Under the pieces are notes generated by a model, which saw nothing but the letters and a program-made list of their open reading frames with translations, was not told where the DNA came from and ran no database searches. Shown piece after piece: positions 1 through 6,919 of a stretch of DNA of 19,070 bases (within the stretch, counting starts at the first letter, position 1; every line of letters begins with the position of its first letter). This DNA is from JBOGNO01 sp050747245 (GTDB taxonomy: Bacteria > Acidobacteriota > Terriglobia > Acidiferrales > UBA7541), in assembly GCA_050747245.1 (NCBI GenBank), contig JBOGNO010000024.1, forward strand, positions 1-19,070. The letters run 5' to 3'. A program made the position numbers and the translations under genes.

Positions 1-165
1 CTGAATGACAACGTAAGAAGGGGCGACGAACCCTGGGAGACGAGGAAGGGGGGCATTGACAGGAGATTCTTCGCCCCGATGGAAGCCATCGGGGCTCTGA
101 ATGACAACGTAAGAGAAAGAGTGCTCTGAATGACAGCGCAGGAAAAAGCGGCCCCGAATGACAAC
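1..165. repeat. REP-like repeat cluster with a perfect hairpin
   Basis: Four copies of a short word lie here: CTGAATGACAACGTAAGA at 1-18 and again at 97-114, a degenerate copy at 126-140, and CCGAATGACAAC at 154-165. Between the first two is a perfect 10-bp stem, GCCCCGATGG (73-82) and CCATCGGGGC (86-95), with a 3-nt loop. It is preceded by AGATTCTTC and followed by TCTGAATGACA. Read on the minus strand this has the form TGTCATTC-hairpin-GAAGAATCTC, which I associate with dispersed intergenic repeats of Acidobacteriota (family knowledge, not checked). The cluster lies just downstream of the korB stop. No T-tract follows the hairpin on either strand, so it is not a textbook terminator. Confidence 0.65.
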
Positions 166-204
166 TAAATATAAGGCGGGCTCGGCCGGACAGCGCAACA
201 AGCG

Positions 205-1155
205 CTACATCAGCTCGTTCAAGTTGGGCGTGATGTCGCGGTGGAAGATATCGAGCTCGGCGAGCGGATGTTCGCGCAGGCCGGTGATTTTTTCCTTGAG
301 GTAATCCTCGTACGCAGGGACTTCGAGCTTGTAATAAACGCCGAGGGGAATTCGGCCGCCCGGCTCTTCGGATTTGAGGAGCGCCTGCGCTTTTTTCTGG
401 GCGATTTCGACAGGGTCCTTGGGATTGTGGACCAGCGGATCGTAATCGGTCTGGTCGAGGCGATAGAGTTTGGATTGCCCGTTGACCTGCTCGGCGTAAT
501 AGCCCTTGGTGTGGAGATCGTTGTACGTGGGGCAGGTTTGCAGGACGTCAATCAGCGAGCTGCCCTTGTGCTGGATTCCCTGAGCGATAATTTCGGAGAG
601 GAATTTCGTGTCGAGGGCGTAGCCGCGCGCGACAAACGTGTAACCGCACGCGAGCGCGAGCAGCACGGGATTGAGCGCATCCATAATGGAAGGCTCGGAC
701 ATGGATTTGGTCTTCAGCCCTTTGCCGATAGTGGGCGAGGCCTGGCCCTTGGTGAGCGCGTAGACGTCGTTATTCATCACCACGTAGGTGATGTCCAGAT
801 TGCGGCGGCCGCCGTTGACGAAATGGCCGGCACCGATTCCGTAAGCGTCGCCATCGCCGCCGACGGCGATGCAGGTGAGTTCGTGATTGGCGAGTTTAAC
901 GGCGGTGACCGAAGGCATTGCACGGCCGTGCAGCGTGTGGAACGAATAGGTATTCATGTAATGCGGGGCTTTTCCGGCGCAGCCGATGCCGCTCACGACC
1001 ACGGCGCGGTGCGGCGCGATTTGCAACTTCCCGAGCGCCATCTGGATGGCGGAAAGAATTCCGAAATCGCCGCAGCCGGGACACCAATCGTTGTGGATGT
1101 CGGCCTTGTAGTCTCCCGTCTGGAACGTTTTCAATTCCGGTGCGACTGTGCTCAT
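205..1155 (-). CDS. korB: 2-oxoacid:ferredoxin oxidoreductase, beta subunit
   Basis: This is the thiamine-diphosphate-binding beta subunit of a 2-oxoacid (probably 2-oxoglutarate) ferredoxin oxidoreductase, which decarboxylates the 2-oxoacid to an acyl-CoA and passes electrons to ferredoxin in the cytoplasm. Visible motifs are WCPGCGDFG near residue 24, SGIGCAGK near 55, the ThDP/Mg signature GDGD (100-103) with NN at 128-129, and TCPTYND near 207. Cys25, Cys28, Cys59 and Cys208 fit the [4Fe-4S] ligands of the family. The chosen start is the ATG at 1155, because GGAAGGAGA lies 6 nt upstream. An ATG at 1185 would add ten residues but has no ribosome site. The length of 316 aa is somewhat above the typical beta subunit. 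It follows korA after 40 nt and is surely co-transcribed. Substrate (2-oxoglutarate or pyruvate) cannot be fixed from sequence alone. Confidence 0.93.
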   Translation of the reverse strand: MSTVAPELKTFQTGDYKADIHNDWCPGCGDFGILSAIQMALGKLQIAPHRAVVVSGIGCAGKAPHYMNTYSFHTLHGRAMPSVTAVKLANHELTCIAVGGDGDAYGIGAGHFVNGGRRNLDITYVVMNNDVYALTKGQASPTIGKGLKTKSMSEPSIMDALNPVLLALACGYTFVARGYALDTKFLSEIIAQGIQHKGSSLIDVLQTCPTYNDLHTKGYYAEQVNGQSKLYRLDQTDYDPLVHNPKDPVEIAQKKAQALLKSEEPGGRIPLGVYYKLEVPAYEDYLKEKITGLREHPLAELDIFHRDITPNLNELM

Positions 1156-1195
1156 GTTCGGTCTCCTTCCTGCCTGTGATGCCAAACTTTCCTGC

Positions 1196-3157
1196 CTAGC
1201 GGTTATACCCCGGTGGCAGCGGAACCATGGGCGCCTGCATCTTCGCGTGCTTCTTGCGCAGCTCGATCATGGCCTGGAAATCGCGCTCGGGCTCGCCCGG
1301 CTTCACGACGCGGTTTTCGGAAATTACCAGGCGGCGCGAGCCATTAGCTACCGCCGCTTCGAGCGCGGTGACGATTTCGTCTTCGCTGAACGGGCGGCCG
1401 TCGAATTTCACAACGCGATGGTGCACGTCGAAGCAGGTCTCCGCGCGCAGCACATCAGCAATCTGCCCGGCATAATTGCAATCGAAGCTCACGACTTTGG
1501 CCGCGCCTTCGATGAGTTTCTTCGCCGCTTCCACGGGGAACGGGCGCATCATGCGAATTTGCAAAAAGCCGTAATTCTGCTGCTGCGGGTCGAGGCGGCG
1601 CATGGCGTCGAGAATCGCGCCCTTCGTCGAGCCCCAGCCGATGATCAGCACGGGAGTCCTGCGGTCCGCCGGGCCGAAATAGCGGAATTTCTTGTCGTCG
1701 GGAATTTCCCGCGCCGCGAGCTGCATTTTGCCCATGCGTTTTTCCATCATCAGCAGGCGATTGGCGATGCCTTCGGTGATGTGGCCGCGGGGATCGTGTT
1801 CGTCCGTGGTGGACCAGAAAATTCCGCCGGGCTGGCCGGGAATGGCGCGCGGGGAAATTCCGTTCTTGGTGAAGGCAAAGCGCAAATAGTCACCGTTGCC
1901 GTCCGGCGAAGGCGGATGGATCGCGCCGCGGTCAATTTTCAGATGCGCGGTCTTGAAAACCGGCAGCGTCATGTAAGAGGACGAGAGGTGTTTATCCACC
2001 AGCACGAGGACGGGCACTTGATAGCGATCGGCGTAATTGAAGGAATCGAAAGTGTCGTAAAAACATTCTTCGATATCGCCCGAAGCCATGACGATGCGCG
2101 GGATGTCTCCCTGACCCGCGTGAAGGGCGAATTGCAGGTCGCCCTGCTCCTGGCGCGTGGGCAAACCGGTGGAAGGTCCGCCGCGCTGGTAAATGAAAAC
2201 CACCGGCCCGGGGGCTTCGGTGAGCGCCGCGAAGCCCAGACCTTCGGGCATCAGCGCGAAGCCCGGCCCCGAAGTCGAAGTAGAGGAGCGCACGCCGCCG
2301 TGTGCGCCCATCACCGCGGCGTCAATCGCTGCAACTTCGTCTTCGGTTTGCAGCACGACGATGTTGTGGCGCACCTGATTTTCTTCGAGGTAAACGCTCT
2401 CATCCGTCGCGGGGCTGATGGGGTAATAGGTTTGCAATCCGCAGCCGGCCTGGAGCTTGCCCATGCCGACGGCCTGCACGCCCTTCACGAAAATTTGCTC
2501 GCGCTTTTTGGGAGCAGCGGGCAGCTTGAATTTCAGTTGGCCCGAGAATTTTTCGGCGGCGTAGTCGTACGCCAGCTTGGCCGCATCTACGTTGAGCTGC
2601 GCCACTTTGCCGGCTTTCATGCCGAAGCTGTCGCGAATGGCGTGGCTGAGCGCTTCGAAATCGAAGCCCAGCACTCCGACCGCCGCGCCCAGGGCGAGCG
2701 TGTTGGTCATGATACGGTAGGCGCGCGCTTGGCCGGGCTTGCCCGCAGCCGCGAGCGATTTCTCCAACAGCTCCGCGTAAGGCATCTCCCAGAAATGAAT
2801 GTCGTCGCGCTCAATCCACTCGATGAATTTTTTCTGTTCCGTGTCGTAGATAATAGCGCCGCCGGGCGACACTTCGTGGGCGTGGCCGCGATGCGCGGGG
2901 TATTCGTGATAGAGATCGCCGACCAGGGTTTCTTCGTCGAGCGAAGTGAGCAGGTGCACCGCCTCCACGTGTGAATTCACAGGCTCGTCCGCGATGCGCA
3001 GGCGGTAGGCGCTGTGCTTGCCTTTGATGTTGGAGTGATATTCGATTTGCCCGAAGACGTAGTAGCCGGAGCGCGCGCAGGCCTTCGCGAAAATTTCCGC
3101 GCTGACGTTCAATCCGCTGCCCTGCGGCCCGCCAATCATCCACGAAAGGTATGCCAT
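1196..3157 (-). CDS. korA: 2-oxoacid:ferredoxin oxidoreductase, fused gamma-alpha subunit
   Basis: This 653-aa protein is the alpha subunit partner of korB, with the gamma domain fused to its N-terminus. Residues 1 to about 190 are the gamma (CoA-side) domain, opening with WMIGGPQGSGLNVSAEIF. From about 220 the alpha subunit begins (VKGVQAVGMGKLQAGC, then YYPISPATDESVY). It runs through the pyrimidine-binding domain and the C-terminal transketolase-like domain (VLIIGWGSTKGAILDAMRRL near 540). This gamma-alpha fusion with a separate small beta subunit is the usual two-subunit Kor layout in bacteria that run an oxygen-sensitive TCA step. No ferredoxin or KorC/KorD gene lies next to it. The ribosome site before the ATG at 3157 is weak (GAGAG). 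The name is by family resemblance; whether 2-oxoglutarate is the true substrate is inferred. Confidence 0.92.
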   Translation of the reverse strand: MAYLSWMIGGPQGSGLNVSAEIFAKACARSGYYVFGQIEYHSNIKGKHSAYRLRIADEPVNSHVEAVHLLTSLDEETLVGDLYHEYPAHRGHAHEVSPGGAIIYDTEQKKFIEWIERDDIHFWEMPYAELLEKSLAAAGKPGQARAYRIMTNTLALGAAVGVLGFDFEALSHAIRDSFGMKAGKVAQLNVDAAKLAYDYAAEKFSGQLKFKLPAAPKKREQIFVKGVQAVGMGKLQAGCGLQTYYPISPATDESVYLEENQVRHNIVVLQTEDEVAAIDAAVMGAHGGVRSSTSTSGPGFALMPEGLGFAALTEAPGPVVFIYQRGGPSTGLPTRQEQGDLQFALHAGQGDIPRIVMASGDIEECFYDTFDSFNYADRYQVPVLVLVDKHLSSSYMTLPVFKTAHLKIDRGAIHPPSPDGNGDYLRFAFTKNGISPRAIPGQPGGIFWSTTDEHDPRGHITEGIANRLLMMEKRMGKMQLAAREIPDDKKFRYFGPADRRTPVLIIGWGSTKGAILDAMRRLDPQQQNYGFLQIRMMRPFPVEAAKKLIEGAAKVVSFDCNYAGQIADVLRAETCFDVHHRVVKFDGRPFSEDEIVTALEAAVANGSRRLVISENRVVKPGEPERDFQAMIELRKKHAKMQAPMVPLPPGYNR

Positions 3158-3423
3158 GAAGACTCTCTTCGCTCCGCGGCCGCCGGGGCGGCCCGCGGAA
3201 CTTAGCGTGATTTCAATTCCGCGGCGGAAGCGCCGCTCCCGCGCCCGGCCGCAATTCGCCGCGGCGCAGAAATCCTTCCGTCATGTCGTTCCGAGGAGTC
3301 TGACAGAATCCTGGAGGACGCCGAGGAATCTGCGGTTCTGCTCCCTGCATAAGACTAGCACAGCGCCAAAAATTCGAAAATGAAAAACACAGAAATCATA
3401 CGGTTTTGGAGAGAAATTCGCAT
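3158..3423. other. Intergenic region upstream of korA with a decayed REP-like element
   Basis: No gene is seen. A small hairpin, GCGGCG (3221-3226) with CGCCGC (3231-3236) around GAAG, sits close to korA. From about 3290 to 3340 the plus strand reads TGTCGTTCCGAGGA, then GCCGAGGAATCTGCGG. This looks like a decayed copy of the repeat family at 1-165, in the opposite orientation. The A/T-rich stretch 3355-3415 is the most likely place for the korA promoter on the minus strand, but no convincing -35/-10 pair could be picked. Confidence 0.45.
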
Positions 3424-3459
3424 GTGACGCAGGTCACGCGGAAGGATGACCGGCGTCAC
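3424..3459. promoter_or_regulatory. Nested palindrome, CRP/FNR-like operator candidate
   Basis: GTGACGC (3424-3430) pairs perfectly with GCGTCAC (3453-3459). Inside, GGTCA (3432-3436) pairs with TGACC (3447-3451), giving a 7+5 bp stem with one A/G mismatch and a 10-nt loop. The left half also contains TGTGA-N6-TCAC (3423-3436), the spacing of CRP/FNR-family sites. It lies between the divergent korA and adh genes, so it could serve either. Binding by such a regulator is inference from the motif only. Confidence 0.4.
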
Positions 3460-3519
3460 TGCATTCCCAGTGTGGTTCATTTATCCTGCGCGCGGATTGG
3501 GATGGAAGGGAGCCACCCA

Positions 3520-3577
3520 CGGCAAACGGTAAAGCAGTTCATCAGGAACTGGCCCGAGTAACGGGGGTCGTTTGCCG
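3520..3577. repeat. 58-nt three-stem hairpin preceding the palindrome array
   Basis: CGGCAAACG (3520-3528) pairs perfectly with CGTTTGCCG (3569-3577). The interior holds two more stems: CAGTTC/GAACTG around ATCAG (3535-3551) and CCCG/CGGG around AGTAA (3553-3565). The outer stem thus closes a possible three-way junction of the same layout as the three larger units that follow, although the sequence is unrelated. Confidence 0.55.
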
Positions 3578-3593
3578 GGAACCTTATCATCCT

Positions 3594-3932
3594 CTCGAGG
3601 CGGCGGCGAAGCCCGAACCTGAAGTGGAAGCTGCGAGCGTTTAGCGACGCACCGGCCCAGGCGGGCCGGAAAGTCTTCGGCAACTCACCGCCGCCTTGAG
3701 TCCGATTTTTCCTTTTGAGACGGCGGCGAGCCAGAGACTCGGCGAGAAGCGTCTTCGATGATGCGACGCTCCGATCCCTCCGGTTCGGATGACCTCCGCA
3801 GCTTGCCGCCGTCTCGAATCCCCTTCATCGGCTGAAGACGGCGGCGAGTCCCTAACGACCAGACGCGTCCTGGAATTAGAGACGCGCCGATCCCTTCGGG
3901 TCGGGCCTCCAGCAACTCGCCGCCGTCTTGAG
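3594..3932. repeat. Tandem array of three ~105-nt imperfect palindromes
   Basis: There are three units, at 3594-3700, 3714-3818 and 3832-3932, separated by exactly 13 nt each time. Each is closed by a 15 to 17-bp stem on the theme GACGGCGGCGAG / CTCGCCGCCGTC; in unit 3 a 15-bp arm, 3835-3849 with 3915-3929, is perfect. Inside each is a second stem of the type GCGTC/GACGC (units 2 and 3: 6 bp with an 11-nt loop; unit 1: 4 bp). A third stem follows: CCGGCCC/GGGCCGG in unit 1, CCGATCC/GGTTCGG in unit 2, CCGATCC/GGGTCGG in unit 3. The loops differ while the stems are kept, so structure seems to be what is conserved. The array lies upstream of the likely adh promoter, so it is probably not the adh leader. 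Small open frames crossing it are by-products of the repeat. Confidence 0.75.
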
Positions 3933-3982
3933 TGCCCATCTCTTATCGAGCGCGCACACATTCAAATCGCGACCCGGCGGAC

Positions 3983-4011
3983 TTGAGTCCGGCTCCCGCA
4001 CGCCATAGAAT
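3983..4011 (+). promoter_or_regulatory. Promoter of the alcohol dehydrogenase gene
   Basis: TTGAGT at 3983-3988, a 17-nt spacer, and TAGAAT at 4006-4011 make a good housekeeping-sigma promoter. Transcription would start near 4018 and leave a leader of about 35 nt before the TTG start at 4053. The same box style recurs at the other promoters of this window. Confidence 0.6.
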
Positions 4012-4052
4012 CTCCTCGACCGCCGCAAAGCAATGGCGGAGCGAGGCCCGCG

Positions 4053-5072
4053 TTGCAAGCCGCCCTACTGCGCAATTTCAAAACTCCGCTGGAGATGGCG
4101 GAGATCCCGCGGCCCGTGCCCGCTCCCGGCGAAGTGCTGATCGAAGTCGAAGCCTGCGGCGTGTGCCACTCCGATTTGCACGTCGCCGATGGCGACTGGC
4201 CGGAACTCCGCCGCGCGGTGAAATTTCCTCTCGTACCCGGGCACGAAATTGTGGGCCGCGTGGTCGAGATGGGATCCGGGGTCACGGAGCTCGCCGCGGG
4301 CGATCGCGTCGGCGTTCCGTGGATTCACTGGACGTGTGGCGCATGCGAACCCTGCCGCGCGGGCCGCGAGAATCTTTGCGTGGCGCAGAAAATTACCGGC
4401 GTGATGGTGGATGGGGGCTACGCCCGATTCGTCGTCGCGCCCGCGACGCACGCGCAGAAGATCCCTGCCGCGCTCGCGGCCGCGGAAGCCGCGCCGCTGC
4501 TGTGCGCGGGCGTCACCGTGTACCGCGCGCTCGGGCAAGCCGCGGTGAAAGCCGGCGAACGCGTGGCCATTTTCGGCGCCGGAGGCCTGGGCCATCTCGC
4601 CGTGCAAATCGCGCGCGCGCAGGGCGCGGAAGTCATTGCGGTGGATCTGGCAGAAGAAAAACTGGCGCTGGCGCGCGAATGTGGCGCGCAAGAGACTCTC
4701 AACGCGGCAACGGGCAATGTGGTGGAGCAGCTCCGCGCGCGCGGGGGAGTCCACGTCGCACTTGTCGCTTCGGCTGCCAAAGCGGCTTACGACGCGGCGT
4801 TTTTTTCGCTGCGGCCAGCCGGGACGCTCGTCGTCGTGGGGCTGCCCGCCGAACCGCTCACGTTTTCCGCGGTGATGATGGCGGCCACGGAAGTGCGCAT
4901 CGTCGCATCGGCCGTGGGAACGCGCGCGGATTTGCGCGCCGTGCTCGCGCTCGCCGCCGAAGGCAAATTGCGCTGCCGCGTCACGCCGCGCCCGCTCGCG
5001 GAAGCCAACGCCGCGCTCGAAGAATTGCGCCGCGGCCAAATCCTCGCCCGCGCCGTTCTCATTCCCCGCTGA
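4053..5072 (+). CDS. Zinc-dependent alcohol dehydrogenase
   Basis: This is a 339-aa medium-chain, zinc-containing, NAD(P)-dependent alcohol dehydrogenase that interconverts primary alcohols and aldehydes in the cytoplasm. The catalytic zinc motif is CGVCHSDLH (Cys38) with GHE at 63-65. The structural zinc loop is CGACEPCRAGRENLC, four Cys in C-x2-C-x2-C-x7-C spacing. The Rossmann fold has GAGGLGH and an acidic residue at the end of the next strand (VIAVDLAEEK), which favours NAD over NADP. The start is TTG: it gives the family N-terminus (MQAALLRNFK) and has GAGG 6 nt upstream at 4043-4046. Length matches the AdhP/AdhA group. Its tail overlaps the convergent membrane-protein gene by 14 bp. 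The true substrate is unknown. Confidence 0.9.
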   Translation: MQAALLRNFKTPLEMAEIPRPVPAPGEVLIEVEACGVCHSDLHVADGDWPELRRAVKFPLVPGHEIVGRVVEMGSGVTELAAGDRVGVPWIHWTCGACEPCRAGRENLCVAQKITGVMVDGGYARFVVAPATHAQKIPAALAAAEAAPLLCAGVTVYRALGQAAVKAGERVAIFGAGGLGHLAVQIARAQGAEVIAVDLAEEKLALARECGAQETLNAATGNVVEQLRARGGVHVALVASAAKAAYDAAFFSLRPAGTLVVVGLPAEPLTFSAVMMAATEVRIVASAVGTRADLRAVLALAAEGKLRCRVTPRPLAEANAALEELRRGQILARAVLIPR

Positions 5073-6099
5073 ACTCCCGCGACTTTGCCTCGGCCTCAAA
5101 CGATTTCTTGGCTTTCACGAGGAACCAGATAATCAGCCCGTTGATCAATAGAGCAGACGGAAATGCTATCCAGCGCAACGAGGCTTCGAATCCCGCCGGC
5201 AGATTGGATGAGGGTGTTTGGGGAAAATGCATCGCCGCCCGCATCACTGCCGTGCGAGCTTCAAAACCGGGTGTCAGAAATCTGAAGCCGACAACGAACG
5301 TTGCAAATAGATAGTACGCAATCGAAAGCGTCCTTGCGAGAGATCTGAGCCTAAGAAGGCCGATGCCAAGTGCAGCATTGCAAGCGCCTACGGCCAAATA
5401 GTAAGCGGTGGCCTGCCAACCGGTCAGCGTCGCATTGAATACGAAGGCCGGCAATTTCAGGAAAGCACTGGGAAGAGCGAATATGCTGCCCACAATCATG
5501 AACCACGCGATGACGCTGATGCTGAGCGGTCTCGCCGATCGAGCGGGCGTCGTCGGAGTTAGGACGATCGCCTCTGTGCCCTCGGGGATCGACGCGACGG
5601 CAACACTTTGAAACTGCATTTTGGCTCGCGTGAGATTGAAATAAGTGAGCCACCACACTCCGATAGCTGCAGGGATGAAATTAATTGCGGCCATGAATCC
5701 GCGCACAACGCCTGCGAGCCCAGGAGGAGTGCCAGGAGTCTCGGGCAATTGTATGAACAGCATCATTATCCCGGCAGGAACGGTGAAGAGAAGCAACAGC
5801 AGGCTAAAAACAATAGTTGAAATACGCGCCCATCCGCGCAGCCGAAGCAGCCCTACGCCCGTCGCGATCCCCAGTGACGCCAGCGCAAAATAAATCGCCG
5901 CCAGGACGATGAAGAAGGGAATCATGAATTTGAGTGGAAATGGAGAAAGGGGAAGCTCGCTTCCTGCAGGAGGATGCTGAAACATAAGCATCCCAGCGAA
6001 CATTAGCAATCCCATCAAAATTGTCAGCCCGCTTCCAAGGAACTCGACGATGGCTGCGGCAGTGATGCCGCCCGAAGGACGCCGCCTCGCTTCGTTCAT
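5059..6099 (-). CDS. Eight-helix membrane protein with an internal duplication
   Basis: The function is not recognised. The 346-aa product has eight predicted membrane segments in two sets of four, at about residues 15-40, 57-82, 92-117 and 135-155, then 193-214, 227-250, 258-278 and 318-338. A polar linker lies near 160-190. Each half carries the same signature at the same place: GVGLLRLRGWAR (from about 81) and GIGLLRLRSLAR (from about 245). The gene therefore looks like a fused tandem duplication of a four-helix unit. The ATG at 6099 was chosen because GAGG lies 5 nt upstream; a GTG at 6117 would add six residues. The C-terminus is short and basic (KAKKSFEAEAKSRE), likely cytoplasmic. The gene converges on adh with a 14-bp overlap, so the two 3' ends could interfere. 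Confidence 0.8.
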   Translation of the reverse strand: MNEARRRPSGGITAAAIVEFLGSGLTILMGLLMFAGMLMFQHPPAGSELPLSPFPLKFMIPFFIVLAAIYFALASLGIATGVGLLRLRGWARISTIVFSLLLLLFTVPAGIMMLFIQLPETPGTPPGLAGVVRGFMAAINFIPAAIGVWWLTYFNLTRAKMQFQSVAVASIPEGTEAIVLTPTTPARSARPLSISVIAWFMIVGSIFALPSAFLKLPAFVFNATLTGWQATAYYLAVGACNAALGIGLLRLRSLARTLSIAYYLFATFVVGFRFLTPGFEARTAVMRAAMHFPQTPSSNLPAGFEASLRWIAFPSALLINGLIIWFLVKAKKSFEAEAKSREFSGE

Positions 6100-6199
6100 G
6101 GCAACCTCGATTGGCACGAATATACGACAGGATTACGTCCCAGCGGAGTGAAATCCACTTTGTTCCGTGCTCCATGGCTTGTTTGCCCCGCGGCGCGGC

Positions 6200-6228
6200 T
6201 TGACTCTCGATGCAGCGCGGTTGAGAAT
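6200..6228 (+). promoter_or_regulatory. Promoter of the peroxiredoxin-like gene
   Basis: TTGACT (6200-6205), a 17-nt spacer and GAGAAT (6223-6228) suggest a promoter whose start point would fall at about 6235-6237, on or next to the ATG at 6237. The gene would then be read from a leaderless mRNA, which fits the lack of a clear ribosome site. Confidence 0.5.
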
Positions 6229-6236
6229 GGCGCGCG

Positions 6237-6770
6237 ATGGAAGGAACGCTCAGCGCGCGGCTCGCGGACATCACGCTCCCCGATACGGAAGGCGGCGAAG
6301 TGCGCCTCGGCTCGCTCTGGGAAGCGGGCGCGGCGGTGATCGTTTTCCTGCGGCACTACGGCTGAATTTTTTGCCGCGAACACGTCGCGCAGTTGCGCGA
6401 ACACCAACAAAAGTTCACGGATCGCGGAGCGCGCCTCGCGGCCATCGGCCTGGGCGACCTTCTTTACGCGAGGCTCTTCCGCGAAGAAACCGGCATCGCA
6501 TTTCCGCTTCTCGTGGATGAACGCCGCGAAGCTTACTCGGCTGCCGAGCTCCGCACCGCGACGTTGCTGCATCTGCTGCGCAGGGACAATGCCGCCGCTC
6601 GCAAGCGCGCTCGCTCCGCGGGGCATACGCAGCACCGCTTCGGCAAGAATCCCTTTCAGCTGGGAGGCAGCTTCGTCTTCGCTCCCGGGAATAAGGATGT
6701 GTTCGCGCACATCAGCAGCACGTTTGGAGATAGCGCTTCACCGGCCGCCTTGCTAGCTGCGTTGCCTTGA
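6237..6770 (+). CDS. Peroxiredoxin-like (AhpC/TSA) protein, probable selenoprotein
   Basis: This is a thioredoxin-fold protein of the peroxiredoxin-like AhpC/TSA group, 177 aa if the in-frame TGA at 6363-6365 is read as selenocysteine (residue 43). Before the TGA the frame reads LADITLPDTEGGEVRLGSLW and then VIVFLRHYG. After it comes IFCREHVAQL, and the frame stays open for 134 more codons with the family's C-terminal half (FPLLVDERREAYSAAEL, FQLGGSFVFAPG). Relatives have FLRHFGCxFCRE at this point, so TGA replaces the first Cys of CxxC and gives a UxxC redox site. A hairpin of bacterial SECIS type follows the codon. If UGA is decoded, the protein would reduce peroxides or act as a thiol oxidoreductase. 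The alternative is a single nonsense mutation (TGC to TGA). Automatic annotation would start too late, at about 6393, and lose the active site. No partner gene is adjacent. Confidence 0.75.
6363..6413 (+). promoter_or_regulatory. Putative bacterial SECIS element
   Basis: The UGA (6363-6365) is followed by an upper stem, TCGCGC (6385-6390) with GCGCGA (6395-6400), capped by AGTT. A G is therefore among the first two loop bases, and the loop begins 25 nt after the UGA. Published bacterial SECIS rules ask for such a G and a UGA-to-loop distance of roughly 16 to 37 nt. A lower helix, 6368-6373 with 6408-6413 (UUUUUG with CAAAAG, one U-G pair), closes the element. SelB binding is inferred. Confidence 0.6.
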
Positions 6771-6919
6771 GCGTTCGCGATTGCGCTTTCATCTTAATGT
6801 AGCGGCCACGTTGCGGCACGCGCTCCTGTACTTGCTTTTGGTTGGGACAGTAGAGGTCGCGATTCGAAGCGTCGTTCCTGAAATTGTCGCGCTGACAAAA
6901 TCTGATAAACACCGATTGG

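Noticed and set aside
1148..2974. 608-codon open frame on the plus strand
   Set aside because: It is antisense to korA, whose family motifs are clear. The product is Ala/Arg/His/Val-rich without domains, typical of a shadow frame in GC-rich DNA.
3594..3932. CRISPR array
   Set aside because: The units are long (about 105 nt), self-complementary and imperfect, with 13-nt gaps; CRISPR needs short identical repeats and unique spacers of about 30 nt.
3641..3961. Small Arg/Ser-rich frames on the minus strand across the palindromes
   Set aside because: Their repeated words come from the palindromic units themselves; no ribosome site and no similarity to a protein family.
3594..4052. Tandem riboswitch in the adh leader
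   Set aside because: A good promoter (3983-4011) lies between the array and adh, so the array is probably not in the adh transcript; no known riboswitch core was recognised.
3932..5314. 460-codon open frame on the plus strand
   Set aside because: It overlaps adh in another frame and is extremely Arg-rich; a shadow frame.
6096..6710. 204-codon open frame on the minus strand
   Set aside because: It is antisense to the peroxiredoxin-like gene, whose motifs on the plus strand are specific.
6237..6770. Pseudogene through a nonsense mutation
   Set aside because: Not excluded, but the TGA hits exactly the redox Cys column, no other lesion exists, and a SECIS-like hairpin follows; selenocysteine explains all three.
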